Below, piece by piece: positions 1-5,482 of a DNA stretch of 5,482 nt. The position numbers and the translations under genes are program-made. The stretch lies in contig JABMPK010000096.1 of the NCBI GenBank assembly GCA_013203725.1, positions 1-5,482 of the forward strand. The letters are read 5' to 3'. The notes below the pieces were generated by a model. It was not told the DNA's origin. It saw nothing but the letters and a program-made list of their open reading frames with translations, and did no database searches. The number at the start of each line of letters is the position of its first letter. The stretch's first letter is position 1. The DNA comes from Candidatus Uhrbacteria bacterium (lineage in GTDB: Bacteria; Patescibacteriota; Patescibacteriia; UBA9934; UBA11717).

Positions 1-37
1 GGGCAATAGGAACTAGAATTCGCATGTCTAAGATTTG

Positions 38-1661
38 TTATTGTATTGCCGCCTTTATAAACGCATTAAACAATGGGTGTGGTGAAAGTGGGCGAGACTG
101 GAACTCTGGATGAAATTGTACTCCAACGAAGAATGGATGGTCGGTAATTTCGACAATTTCCACGAGCTCACCATCGGGTGATTCTCCAGAGACCACGAGC
201 CCGGCAGTTTCGAGTTTTTCGCGATACTCGTTGTTGAATTCGTATCGATGTCTGTGTCTTTCGTCGATCGAATCAGTATCGTAAGCCTTCGCAGTTGTCG
301 TGTTCGCCTTAATTTTAGCCGGCCATGACCCCAGTCTCAACGTTCCGCCATATTTACCATCTTGTGTATTTTCTTTTTGACCCTCCATGAAGTGGATCAG
401 AAGGTGATTCGTTTCAGGATTCATTTCTTCAGTGTTTGCATCCTCGAATCCAAGAACGTTTCTTCCGTACTCGATCACAGCGCACTGCATTCCGTAACAG
501 ATTCCGAAATACGGAATCTTGTTTTCGCGTGCATACTTTACCGCCATGATCTTACCCTCAATACCACGAGTACCAAAGCCTCCCGGGATCAGGATGCCGT
601 CGAGATCGTTGAGATCGTCGAGTTTGCCAGGATCGTTTTCGTAATCTTCGGAGTTAAGCCATGTGATCACAGGTTTGCGATCATGCGCCCAGGAGGCGTG
701 TTTGATAGCTTCTAGAACCGACAAGTACACGTCCGACAGAACGAATGCACCGGAGGTAAAGTACTTTCCTATGACACCAATCTTTACCTCGTCTTTGATA
801 GTTCCAATCTTGTCAGCAAGACTGTTCCAATCAGACAGGTCGGCTGGTCGTGGGTCCATTCCAAATGACTCAAGAATAGAGTCGCCGAACTTTTGGTCTT
901 CAAAACTTTGTGGAATTTTGTAGATCGATTCTACATTCGGTGCGCCGATGATATGTTCGATAGGGATCGCACAAAAACGAGCGAGTTTTTCTTTTCGCGG
1001 TTCGTCCATCGCATGCTCGGAGCGTGCAATCAAGAAGTCCGGTGTGATCCCGGCTCTGTTTGCCTCACGAACAGCGTGTTGAGTTGGTTTGGTCTTCATC
1101 TCGCCGATAGAAGGTGGAACAGGGAGGTAGCTTACAATCACGGAGCGCACCGAGCTTGCGTCTCGTTGCTTCATCATGCGCAACGCCTCAAGGAACAAGA
1201 TGTTCTCGTACTCCCCAACAGTTCCTCCGATCTCGATTAATACGAAATCAGCCTGCGACTGCTCTGCGACGTAATCAATTCTTCTAATAACTTCCTCAGG
1301 CACACACGGTACAACCTCTACACACTTTCCGCCGTATCCCATGTTTCGCTCACGCTCGATCACCGTCTGATAAACACGACCGGTGGTCATGTAGTTGTCG
1401 CGCGTGATATCGATGTCTAAAAACCTCTCGTAGTTACCAATGTCCTGATCGGTCTCGTCGCCGTCGATGGTCACAAAAACCTCGCCGGTGCTCAATAGGG
1501 TTCATTGTCCCAGCGTCTACGTTGACATACGGGTCAATCTTCATCGCTGTGACCTTAAAGCCCTTAGCCTTCAATAACCGCCCCATACTGGCCATGGAGG
1601 CACCTTTCCCGACTCCACTCATTACTCCCCCTATAACAAAAACAAACTTGGTATTTGGCAT
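38..1661 (-). CDS. pyrG: CTP synthase, interrupted by a single-base frameshift
   Basis: CTP synthase aminates UTP to CTP using ATP and glutamine, in the cytoplasm, as the last step of de novo pyrimidine nucleotide synthesis. The N-terminal part (1661 to about 1489) carries the P-loop GGVMSGVGKG (residues 11-20) and KIDPYVNVDAGTM. After one extra base at 1487-1488 the rest continues in another frame to the TAA at 38-40. Joining the two gives 540 residues, normal for the family. Motifs in the joined protein: GEVFV (59-63), IEIGGTVGE (143-151), GEMKTKPTQH (186-195), the glutaminase oxyanion region PGGFGTRG (359-366), nucleophile Cys388 in GICYGMQ (most relatives have GICLGMQ), RHRHRYE (468-474), and His517/Glu519 in FHPEF. 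The ATG at 1661 matches the family N-terminus; there is no Shine-Dalgarno site, and a promoter -10 lies just upstream. A TTG at 1495 opens the second frame but is not a credible start. The family assignment is very secure; whether the break is biological is unclear. Confidence 0.95.
1487..1488 (-). other. Frameshift point in pyrG (one extra C in coding sense)
   Basis: In coding sense the sequence reads GAG CAC C GGC GAG GTT TTT GTG. Dropping one of the two C residues (the plus-strand GG at 1487-1488) restores E-H-G-E-V-F-V, a near-invariant CTP synthase motif. Without the correction the first frame ends 17 residues later. No long homopolymer and no known slippery sequence surrounds the site. 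A sequencing or assembly error, or a strain-specific indel, is the simplest explanation. Confidence 0.85.
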
Positions 1662-1670
1662 ATTGTTTGG

Positions 1671-1676
1671 ATTATA
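1671..1676 (-). promoter_or_regulatory. Extended -10 promoter of pyrG, near-leaderless
   Basis: The minus strand reads TGATATAATCCAAACAATG: a perfect TATAAT preceded by TGN (an extended -10), ending 9 nt before the pyrG ATG. Counting 7 nt from the -10 places the start of transcription at about 1664 (an A), leaving a leader of about 3 nt. No convincing -35 is seen at 16-18 nt, which an extended -10 can tolerate. No Shine-Dalgarno sequence precedes the ATG, which fits leaderless initiation. Confidence 0.7.
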
Positions 1677-1749
1677 TCACAATCGACTTTGTACAGAATA
1701 AAGCAAAAGTATTAGGCTAAGCTATGTAAATTGTATTTCTCAAATACAA

Positions 1750-1793
1750 AATTTCACGTTTTCAGAACCAGGTGGGTCTGAAAACGTGAAATT
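1750..1793 (-). terminator. Long hairpin, probable terminator of the metal-transport operon
   Basis: Two 17-nt arms (1750-1766 and 1777-1793, AATTTCACGTTTTCAGA and its exact complement) enclose a 10-nt loop region in which two further C-G pairs are possible. The hairpin lies 82 nt past the permease stop and upstream of the pyrG promoter, where a terminator is expected. T-rich tracts follow on either strand (TTTTG on minus, ATTATTTTGG on plus), but both are short, so termination could be modest or bidirectional. The rest of 1662-1875 holds the pyrG promoter and no gene that I can see. Confidence 0.65.
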
Positions 1794-1875
1794 ATTTTGG
1801 TAGAGGCCAATATTAGGCTGCCCTGTCTGTGTTATATGGGGTTTTTGTGTTACTCAAAATCGCTTTTTGGTGCTC

Positions 1876-2682
1876 TTATGTTCGTGATATTTTTGTTACT
1901 AATGCGACTATAAAGAATGCCGCGGTTGATACCAGGATTATGGTTGCTCCAGATGGCGCGTTTAGGAAGAAAGAGAGTAGGAGTCCGAGTATGACGCATA
2001 ACGTGCTAGCTACAATCGCTGTCCAGAAGAACCCGTTGAATGTGCTGGTAAGCAGTCTGCTTGTTGCTGCGGGGATCAGTAGTAGGGCAGACACAAGGAT
2101 AATTCCCAGGATCTTTACGCCAAGTACAACGGAGATCGCAAGCGCTACGTAGAACAGGATATTGTGCAAGGTCGTGTTGATGCCAGAGATTTTTGCGCTG
2201 TCCTTGTCGAGGCTGATGTATGTGAGCTGTTTTTTGAAAATCAGGAGCCAGGTAAGGATGATAGCTGCCAAGATCGATACCGTCACGACGTCCGATGTAC
2301 TGATACTTAATATATTTCCGAAGAGGAAGCTGATAAGTTCTGGTTGAAAGCCTGGAATCAAGCTCATAAGCACAACTCCAAGCGCCATGGAGGCGGTGAA
2401 GAAGATTCCGATGATCGTGTCTGAGTTCAGCTTGGTGTTTTGCTCGAACCAGTAAATCGCCAACGCGACAGCCACCGCATAAACCACTGCAACTGGAAGC
2501 GGTGCAAAGCCCACCAGTAGACCTAGAGCGATACCTGCCAAACTTGCGTGCGCGATGCCGTCGCCAAAAAACGCCATCTTGCGAACAACCACGTAAACTC
2601 CAAGTGCTGCCAAAAGCACACCGACGATAATGCCGGCTACGAGCGCTCGTTGCATGAATGGAAATCCGAGTATGTCTAGCAT
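1876..2682 (-). CDS. znuB: ABC-3 family zinc/manganese permease
   Basis: This is the inner-membrane channel subunit of an ABC importer for divalent metal, most likely zinc. The 268-residue protein is of usual family length and almost wholly hydrophobic, with about seven to nine predicted membrane segments by eye. Family hallmarks are visible: KMAFFGDGIAHASLAGIALG-type sequence (about residues 35-54), the cytoplasmic stretch following FKKQLTYISLDKDSAKISGI (about 149-168) that meets the ATPase, LLLIPAATSRLL (about 220-231), and GATIIL near the C-terminus. The ATG at 2682 lies 1 nt after the ATPase stop codon (TAATATG) with no clear Shine-Dalgarno site, so translation is probably coupled to the upstream gene. 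Metal specificity cannot be read from the permease; zinc is inferred from the binding protein. The symbol is assigned by analogy, and adcB- or mntB-type names are alternatives. Confidence 0.9.
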   Translation of the reverse strand: MLDILGFPFMQRALVAGIIVGVLLAALGVYVVVRKMAFFGDGIAHASLAGIALGLLVGFAPLPVAVVYAVAVALAIYWFEQNTKLNSDTIIGIFFTASMALGVVLMSLIPGFQPELISFLFGNILSISTSDVVTVSILAAIILTWLLIFKKQLTYISLDKDSAKISGINTTLHNILFYVALAISVVLGVKILGIILVSALLLIPAATSRLLTSTFNGFFWTAIVASTLCVILGLLLSFFLNAPSGATIILVSTAAFFIVALVTKISRT

Positions 2683-2683
2683 A

Positions 2684-3421
2684 TTAATGTTTGTGATCGT
2701 GTCGTTCGTAATGGTCTCCGTAAAGCTCCTTCATTACCTTGTTCGACAACGCTTTGGCGGGAGGTCCGGAGCAAACGAGCCCTCGGTTTAGGCAAATAAC
2801 GTTGTCGACATGTTTTTCGATAACGTTGACCTCGTGAGAAATCATGACGATTGTTGTTGCGTGGTCATTCTGTAAATGCTCGAGAAGCTCGAAAATAGAT
2901 TGTTCACCAGCAACATCAATTCCGGTTGCGGGTTCATCTAAAAACAAGATATCCGGATCTGTCATGATAGCGCGCGCAATCAAAACGCGTTGCATTTGTC
3001 CTCCTGACAAAGCTCCAATCTGCATACGACCGACCGTGATGGGATTGAGTCCGACTTCTCCAAGCACTTCTTTGATTCGTTCGCTGTGTTCTTTGTGCTT
3101 AAGTGCGAGCTCAAGAAACTCCCTCACAGTAATTGGGAAAGACTGATCAACGTCAAAGCGTTGCGGAACATATCCGATCTTCCCATAGGTATCTTTAACG
3201 GAGTGACCGCTGATGGTGACCTTGCCTTTATCGAACGGAATGAGTCCTAGCATGGCCTTCATTAAGGTAGACTTTCCAGAGCCGTTTGGTCCAATAATCG
3301 CCGTAATCGACCCCTTTGGTATTGTAAAAGACAAATCCGAAAGTATCACATTGCCGTCATAGCCGACGTCAAGGTGTTCTACGGATATCTCGTGAACGTG
3401 TTTATGGTGAGGCGATGGCAT
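2684..3421 (-). CDS. znuC: Metal ABC transporter ATP-binding protein with His-rich ends
   Basis: This cytoplasmic ATPase powers the importer. In its 245 residues: Walker A GPNGSGKST (44-52), Q-loop Gln87 in YVPQRFD, signature LSGGQMQR (138-145), Walker B ILFLDEP (158-164), D-loop region GIDV (167-170) and switch His196 in ISHEVN. YVPQR and the spacing are typical of the zinc/manganese ATPase branch. The start codon overlaps the binding-protein gene by 20 nt, and the stop is 1 nt from the permease start, indicating a tightly coupled operon. No Shine-Dalgarno site is visible. Both ends are rich in histidine (HHKHVH at 5-10, HYERHDHKH at 237-245), a feature often seen in zinc-handling proteins; a metal-sensing or buffering role is only inference. 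Zinc is preferred over manganese because of the partner binding protein. Confidence 0.92.
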   Translation of the reverse strand: MPSPHHKHVHEISVEHLDVGYDGNVILSDLSFTIPKGSITAIIGPNGSGKSTLMKAMLGLIPFDKGKVTISGHSVKDTYGKIGYVPQRFDVDQSFPITVREFLELALKHKEHSERIKEVLGEVGLNPITVGRMQIGALSGGQMQRVLIARAIMTDPDILFLDEPATGIDVAGEQSIFELLEHLQNDHATTIVMISHEVNVIEKHVDNVICLNRGLVCSGPPAKALSNKVMKELYGDHYERHDHKH

Positions 3422-4286
3422 GTGCGTTATAAAGCATCAAGTCGATATAAGATAGTCTTCCTTCGACGCCACCAAGTGGGTCGATCGTTCTAATTTGTAT
3501 GTCCAAGTCTTTTACAAATGGGGCCAGTGCAGATTCAGAGAGTTGAGGTTCTCTATAAATACTCTGTATGTTGAATTCTTTGATAGTGTTTTGTAGTTCT
3601 GCGAGTTGCTTTGGTGTCGGCTCGCGACCCGGTGCGGGTTCGAACGTACCCCGTATGTTGAGGCCGTACGCATTCGCAAAGTAATTCCAGCTGTCGTGGA
3701 ATACAACTAGGTCATGAGAGGGCGCGTCCATAAAAATGCTGTCGATATTTCCTTGAGCAACTTCGAGTTCGGTGATGTACTCTTCTGCGTTTTGCGCGAA
3801 GATATCGGCATGCTCTGGATCGAGCGTAACAAGCTTCTCAACTATACTGTTCGTGATGCCGATCGCATTTGGCATAGACAGCCAATAGTGAGGGTCGCAC
3901 ACTCCTGCGCAATCAAGTTCCACATATTGATTCAATTCTACAACATCCGAGCCGGAAATGCTCGCGACCTGGGTTGCCCAGTCGTCCAAACCAAATCCAA
4001 TGGCAAAAACAATATCAACATTCGCAAGTCGTGATGCTTTTTGTGGTGTGAGCTCAAAGGTGTGCGGTGAAGCGCCAGGGTCGAGCACAAGCTCCACATC
4101 AACAACATCACCTGCAACCTGCGTCACGATATCCGCGATAGGAAAAATAGTGGCTGCCACCGAAACGCGATCATCGGGCGGTTCAATAACACGCGAAGAG
4201 ACGGCTCCTGCTATCACGATGATAAGGACTATCATGATTATTCCAAGAGCATAGCGGACAGCTCGTTTGTGGCCAATGTCAGTCAT
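3402..4286 (-). CDS. znuA: Zinc-type ABC transporter substrate-binding protein, membrane-anchored
   Basis: This is the extracytoplasmic receptor that hands metal to the permease. The chosen ATG at 4286 gives 294 residues. Residues about 11-30 form one hydrophobic helix without a lipobox Cys, so the protein is probably tethered by an uncleaved or poorly cleaved signal anchor. Cluster A-I features: SVAATIFPIADIV (42-54), metal ligand His75 in GASPHTFELTP, His133 in DPHYWLS, His197 in VFHDSW, and Asp269 in TIDPLGG. A third His (rather than Glu) and the DPLGG context favour zinc over manganese. The His-rich acidic loop of E. coli ZnuA is absent; a short Cys-containing stretch (CAGVC, 126-130) precedes His133. 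An in-frame ATG at 4355 would start inside the upstream terminator and is rejected. The promoter position supports the 4286 start. The gene is first in the operon and overlaps the ATPase gene by 20 nt. Confidence 0.9.
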   Translation of the reverse strand: MTDIGHKRAVRYALGIIMIVLIIVIAGAVSSRVIEPPDDRVSVAATIFPIADIVTQVAGDVVDVELVLDPGASPHTFELTPQKASRLANVDIVFAIGFGLDDWATQVASISGSDVVELNQYVELDCAGVCDPHYWLSMPNAIGITNSIVEKLVTLDPEHADIFAQNAEEYITELEVAQGNIDSIFMDAPSHDLVVFHDSWNYFANAYGLNIRGTFEPAPGREPTPKQLAELQNTIKEFNIQSIYREPQLSESALAPFVKDLDIQIRTIDPLGGVEGRLSYIDLMLYNAHAIASP

Positions 4287-4296
4287 ATATAAGGCA

Positions 4297-4325
4297 ATGA
4301 TAATGGAAAAAGGGTCGCGAGTCAA
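4297..4325 (-). promoter_or_regulatory. Promoter of the metal-transport operon, near-leaderless
   Basis: On the minus strand TTGACT (4320-4325) is followed after exactly 17 nt by TATCAT (4297-4302). Counting 7 nt predicts a start at about 4290 (an A), 4 nt before the ATG at 4286. No Shine-Dalgarno site is present. The -10 overlaps the plus-strand sequence AATGATAATGG, which faintly resembles Fur/Zur-family operator hexamers; repression by a zinc sensor would be expected for such an operon, but I do not see a convincing palindrome. Confidence 0.75.
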
Positions 4326-4335
4326 AATATTATAT

Positions 4336-4372
4336 AAAAAAAACGACCTCCGCATGCAGCTGCATACGGAGG
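4336..4372 (-). terminator. Intrinsic terminator of the two-gene GC-rich cassette
   Basis: On the minus strand a 26-nt inverted repeat (4347-4372, CCTCCGTATGC, loop AGCT at its tip, GCATGCGGAGG) is followed by TCG and eight T residues (4336-4343). The stem has about 11 pairs with one G-U wobble. That pair would be C-A on the plus-strand RNA, so the hairpin is best formed by minus-strand transcripts. It begins 13 nt after the TAG of the lipoprotein gene and ends just before the -35 of the next operon, separating the two units. Confidence 0.9.
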
Positions 4373-4385
4373 AACGTGTGTCTGT

Positions 4386-4958
4386 CTACTTCGGCGCTTC
4401 GGGCTTCTTCATGATGACGCTCGCCTTGCCGGATCGGTTCACGCGGTTGGTCTCGTAGTTGACCACCACGGGGCCAGGGAACACGGTCACCTTGGACTCG
4501 ACGTAGACGGGCTCGAGAGAACCGCTCGTACCGACGCACATGACCCACGTGGCCGATGTGTTGGTCGAGGCGAAGACCCCGTTGGGCTCGGCCTGACCGA
4601 TGCTCGTGATGCTCTCACGCCAGTTGCCCTCTTCTGCCTGCCAGGGGTTGGTCAGGCTGGTGTCGTACGGAAGGCCGTAGCCCATCGAAGGACAATCGCC
4701 CTCCACCATGCCGTAGTCCGATCGCCACACCGAATGCGTGGACACCCGCGAGTTGCGGATGTTGTAGAGCTGGATCAGGAGCTCGCGCTCCAGCGACCAG
4801 TCGTACACGGGGACCGGCTGCCCCTTGGCGTACTGCGCCTGCTGCATGTTCGAGATCTCGCTGTCGCGATCCTCCTGCGTAGGAGAGCTGCAGCTGCCGT
4901 TACCCATGAGGAAAAGCACGCATGACAGCAAGATCAGGATCCGAAGATGCCGGCCCAT
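4386..4958 (-). CDS. Probable secreted lipoprotein of unknown function
   Basis: I do not recognise a characterised family. The 190-residue protein starts with a basic n-region and hydrophobic core (residues 5-18), then GNGSC with Cys23, a plausible but degenerate lipobox; LLSC at 10-13 matches better but lies too early in the core. The mature part is polar and rich in Ser, Thr, Asn and Tyr, with features suggesting a small extracytoplasmic domain: YDWSLERELLIQLYNIRN (52-69), EGDCPSMGYGLPYDT (86-100), GQAEPNGVFAS (121-131), TWVMCVG (137-143) and VTVFPGPVVVNYETNR (157-172). Cys89 and Cys141 could form a disulfide. The ATG overlaps the upstream stop (TAATG), so translation is coupled; a weak AAGG lies nearby. 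The gene is much more GC-rich than the metal-transport genes. An upstream in-frame extension to 5243 would overlap the upstream gene and have no signal sequence at its start, so it is rejected. Confidence 0.75.
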   Translation of the reverse strand: MGRHLRILILLSCVLFLMGNGSCSSPTQEDRDSEISNMQQAQYAKGQPVPVYDWSLERELLIQLYNIRNSRVSTHSVWRSDYGMVEGDCPSMGYGLPYDTSLTNPWQAEEGNWRESITSIGQAEPNGVFASTNTSATWVMCVGTSGSLEPVYVESKVTVFPGPVVVNYETNRVNRSGKASVIMKKPEAPK

Positions 4959-5278
4959 TACTGCACCGCCTTCGCGGTAGCGAGCTGCACTCGCAGGCCC
5001 GCTGCCTGCGACTCGAGGTTGGCGCGAACGCTGTCCTCCAGGTCGGGGTTGGACAGCTGCGACGTGTTCTCGGCGAGTTGCGCCTCGAGGGTCGCGATCT
5101 TCGCCTTCTGCGCCGCCGTGTACTGGTAGCTCTGCTCGAACACCACGCGCTCGACTGCCGTCTGGCCGATGATCCCGGCGTAGTTGAGGCCGGTGAAGAC
5201 CAGGATGCTCACGACCATGAGGCCGAGGATGTACATCCACCACCCACCGAGTTCTCGCTTTGTCATTTCTTCGGGCAT
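4958..5278 (-). CDS. Small single-pass membrane protein with coiled-coil tail, unknown function
   Basis: I cannot assign a family. The 106-residue product has a short charged N-terminus (MPEEMTKREL), one membrane helix at about 13-35 (WWMYILGLMVVSILVFTGLN and following residues), and an Ala/Glu/Gln/Leu-rich tail at about 55-103 with heptad-like spacing, likely a coiled coil. Such a topology suggests a membrane-tethered spacer, stator or oligomerising protein, but that is inference. The ATG at 5278 is chosen because GGAG (5284-5287) sits 5 nt upstream. The ATG at 5266 has only GAAGAA before it, and an upstream in-frame ATG at 5332 would lie inside the leader. The gene is co-transcribed with the following lipoprotein gene, overlapping it by one base. 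Composition is GC-rich: 40 of 60 bases are G or C at 5041-5100. Confidence 0.75.
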   Translation of the reverse strand: MPEEMTKRELGGWWMYILGLMVVSILVFTGLNYAGIIGQTAVERVVFEQSYQYTAAQKAKIATLEAQLAENTSQLSNPDLEDSVRANLESQAAGLRVQLATAKAVQ

Positions 5279-5283
5279 TGTCA

Positions 5284-5287
5284 CTCC
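5284..5287 (-). promoter_or_regulatory. Shine-Dalgarno site deciding the start of the membrane-protein gene
   Basis: On the minus strand GTGGAG precedes the ATG at 5278, with GGAG 5 nt away. It is the only clear Shine-Dalgarno site in front of a gene in this window, whereas pyrG and the metal-transport genes have none. Confidence 0.6.
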
Positions 5288-5322
5288 ACTAGTTTTCCGT
5301 CTCAGAATCGAAACGTGGTTGT

Positions 5323-5351
5323 TCATTACCATAATGAGGTCGATTTGTCAA
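5323..5351 (-). promoter_or_regulatory. Probable promoter of the GC-rich cassette
   Basis: On the minus strand a perfect TTGACA (5346-5351) is followed after 17 nt by TAATGA (5323-5328), preceded by TGG, which gives an extended -10 TGN. The -10 itself is a poor match, so the call leans on the -35, the spacing and the TGN. The predicted start at about 5316 gives a leader of about 38 nt, unlike the 3-4 nt leaders predicted elsewhere in the window. Confidence 0.5.
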
Positions 5352-5370
5352 TAACCTCTGGAGCGGCTTG

Positions 5371-5436
5371 TATAATCGAAATGGAACAGCGGTATAATGA
5401 ATCTGTCCCGATTCAATAACCTAACTGTCCCATATG
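5371..5436 (+). repeat. Three 22-nt-phased degenerate repeats with TATAAT and CTGTCCC elements
   Basis: TATAAT occurs at 5371-5376 and 5393-5398, with a weaker AATAAC at 5415-5420, all spaced 22 nt. CTGTCCC occurs at 5403-5409 and 5425-5431, also spaced 22 nt. The units 5393-5414 and 5415-5436 match at 13 of 22 positions by eye. The two-turn phasing suits a promoter/operator region, possibly for a plus-strand gene to the right, but may be chance. Confidence 0.3.
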
Positions 5437-5482
5437 CATATTCTAGATCAATGTCCCTCAGATGCCAAGATTAGAGCATTTA
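5434..5482 (+). CDS. Possible start of a rightward gene, cut by the window edge
   Basis: An ATG at 5434 opens a frame that stays open for 16 codons to the edge (MHILDQCPSDAKIRAF). A second ATG at 5462 opens another (MPRLEHL). Neither has a Shine-Dalgarno site. The TATAAT at 5393-5398 would place a transcript start about 29 nt before the first ATG. In the minus direction all three frames contain stop codons within the last 40 or so bases, so a minus-strand gene could also end here. The call is a guess from very little sequence. Confidence 0.15.
   Translation, partial: MHILDQCPSDAKIRAF

Larger units (their letters stand above)
4336..5351 (-). other. Self-contained GC-rich two-gene cassette (moron-like)
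   Basis: The block from promoter to terminator carries two coupled genes whose base composition differs from both sides. By hand count G+C is 39/60 at 4561-4620 and 40/60 at 5041-5100, against 27/60 at 4201-4260 (znuA) and 25/60 at 5341-5400. It has its own promoter, Shine-Dalgarno site and strong terminator. No transposase, integrase or convincing target-site duplication is seen, so horizontal acquisition is inferred from composition and organisation only. Confidence 0.5.

Noticed and set aside
362..1240. Several plus-strand open frames of 86-117 codons opposite pyrG
   Set aside because: They are antisense to a well-conserved CTP synthase, overlap one another, and show no family motifs or start signals.
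1434..1495. Programmed +1 frameshifting in pyrG
   Set aside because: There is no recognised slippery codon with an in-frame stop or stimulatory element at the slip point, and no precedent in this family is known to me; an indel or error is simpler.
4291..4310. Zur/Fur operator over the metal operon promoter
   Set aside because: Only one GATAAT-like hexamer is visible and there is no clear dyad, so I do not annotate an operator.
4286..4355. Longer ZnuA start at 4355
   Set aside because: The extension would be encoded within the upstream terminator hairpin and T-tract and across the operon promoter; the promoter predicts transcription starting at about 4290.
4958..5243. N-terminal extension of the lipoprotein frame to 5243
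   Set aside because: It overlaps the membrane-protein gene, is Arg/Pro/His-rich as expected of an out-of-frame reading of GC-rich DNA, and would bury the signal sequence.
17..5293. EcoRI (17-22) and SpeI (5288-5293) sites as signs of cloning vector or a synthetic construct
   Set aside because: Six-base sites are expected by chance in 5.5 kb and no vector sequence adjoins them.
4373..5317. AACGTG near both borders of the GC-rich block as a target-site duplication
   Set aside because: Only six bases match, the copies are not exactly at the composition borders, and no inverted repeats or transposase accompany them.
4922..5419. Plus-strand open frame of 165 codons across the GC-rich block
   Set aside because: It is opposite both cassette genes, with a composition typical of antisense frames in GC-rich DNA; the minus-strand genes have a signal sequence, a membrane helix, a Shine-Dalgarno site and a matching terminator.

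Overview
The window looks like a chromosomal segment of a small-genome bacterium, possibly a member of the Candidate Phyla Radiation (Patescibacteria). That assignment is inference. It rests on the style of the CTP synthase and on promoters placed so close to start codons that the mRNAs would be almost leaderless; no 16S rRNA or other phylogenetic marker is present. All confident genes are on the minus strand, so transcription runs from high to low coordinates.

Layout from right to left. (1) 5279-5482 is an AT-richer intergenic stretch. It holds a minus-strand promoter (TTGACA, 17-nt spacer, weak extended -10), a Shine-Dalgarno site, and a set of 22-nt-phased sequence repeats. A plus-strand gene may begin at the right edge. 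(2) 4386-5278 is a GC-rich two-gene cassette: a 106-aa single-pass membrane/coiled-coil protein and, overlapping it by 1 nt, a 190-aa probable lipoprotein. A strong intrinsic terminator (4336-4372) closes it. I cannot assign a function to either protein. (3) 3402-4286, 2684-3421 and 1876-2682 form a compact ABC importer operon for zinc (or manganese): solute-binding protein (znuA-like), ATPase (znuC-like) and ABC-3 permease (znuB-like). Its promoter (TTGACT, 17 nt, TATCAT) predicts a leader of about 4 nt. A long hairpin at 1750-1793 lies downstream. (4) 38-1661 is pyrG, CTP synthase, with its own extended -10 promoter predicting a leader of about 3 nt. One extra base at 1487-1488 breaks the reading frame in the conserved HGEVFV motif; correcting it gives a normal 540-aa enzyme.

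The importer genes work together: the binding protein captures the metal outside the membrane, the permease moves it, and the ATPase drives transport. pyrG is an unrelated housekeeping neighbour making CTP from UTP. The most unusual element is the GC-rich cassette. It has its own promoter, Shine-Dalgarno site, terminator and base composition, and sits among lower-GC genes that appear to use near-leaderless starts. This organisation resembles a phage moron or a recently acquired cargo cassette.
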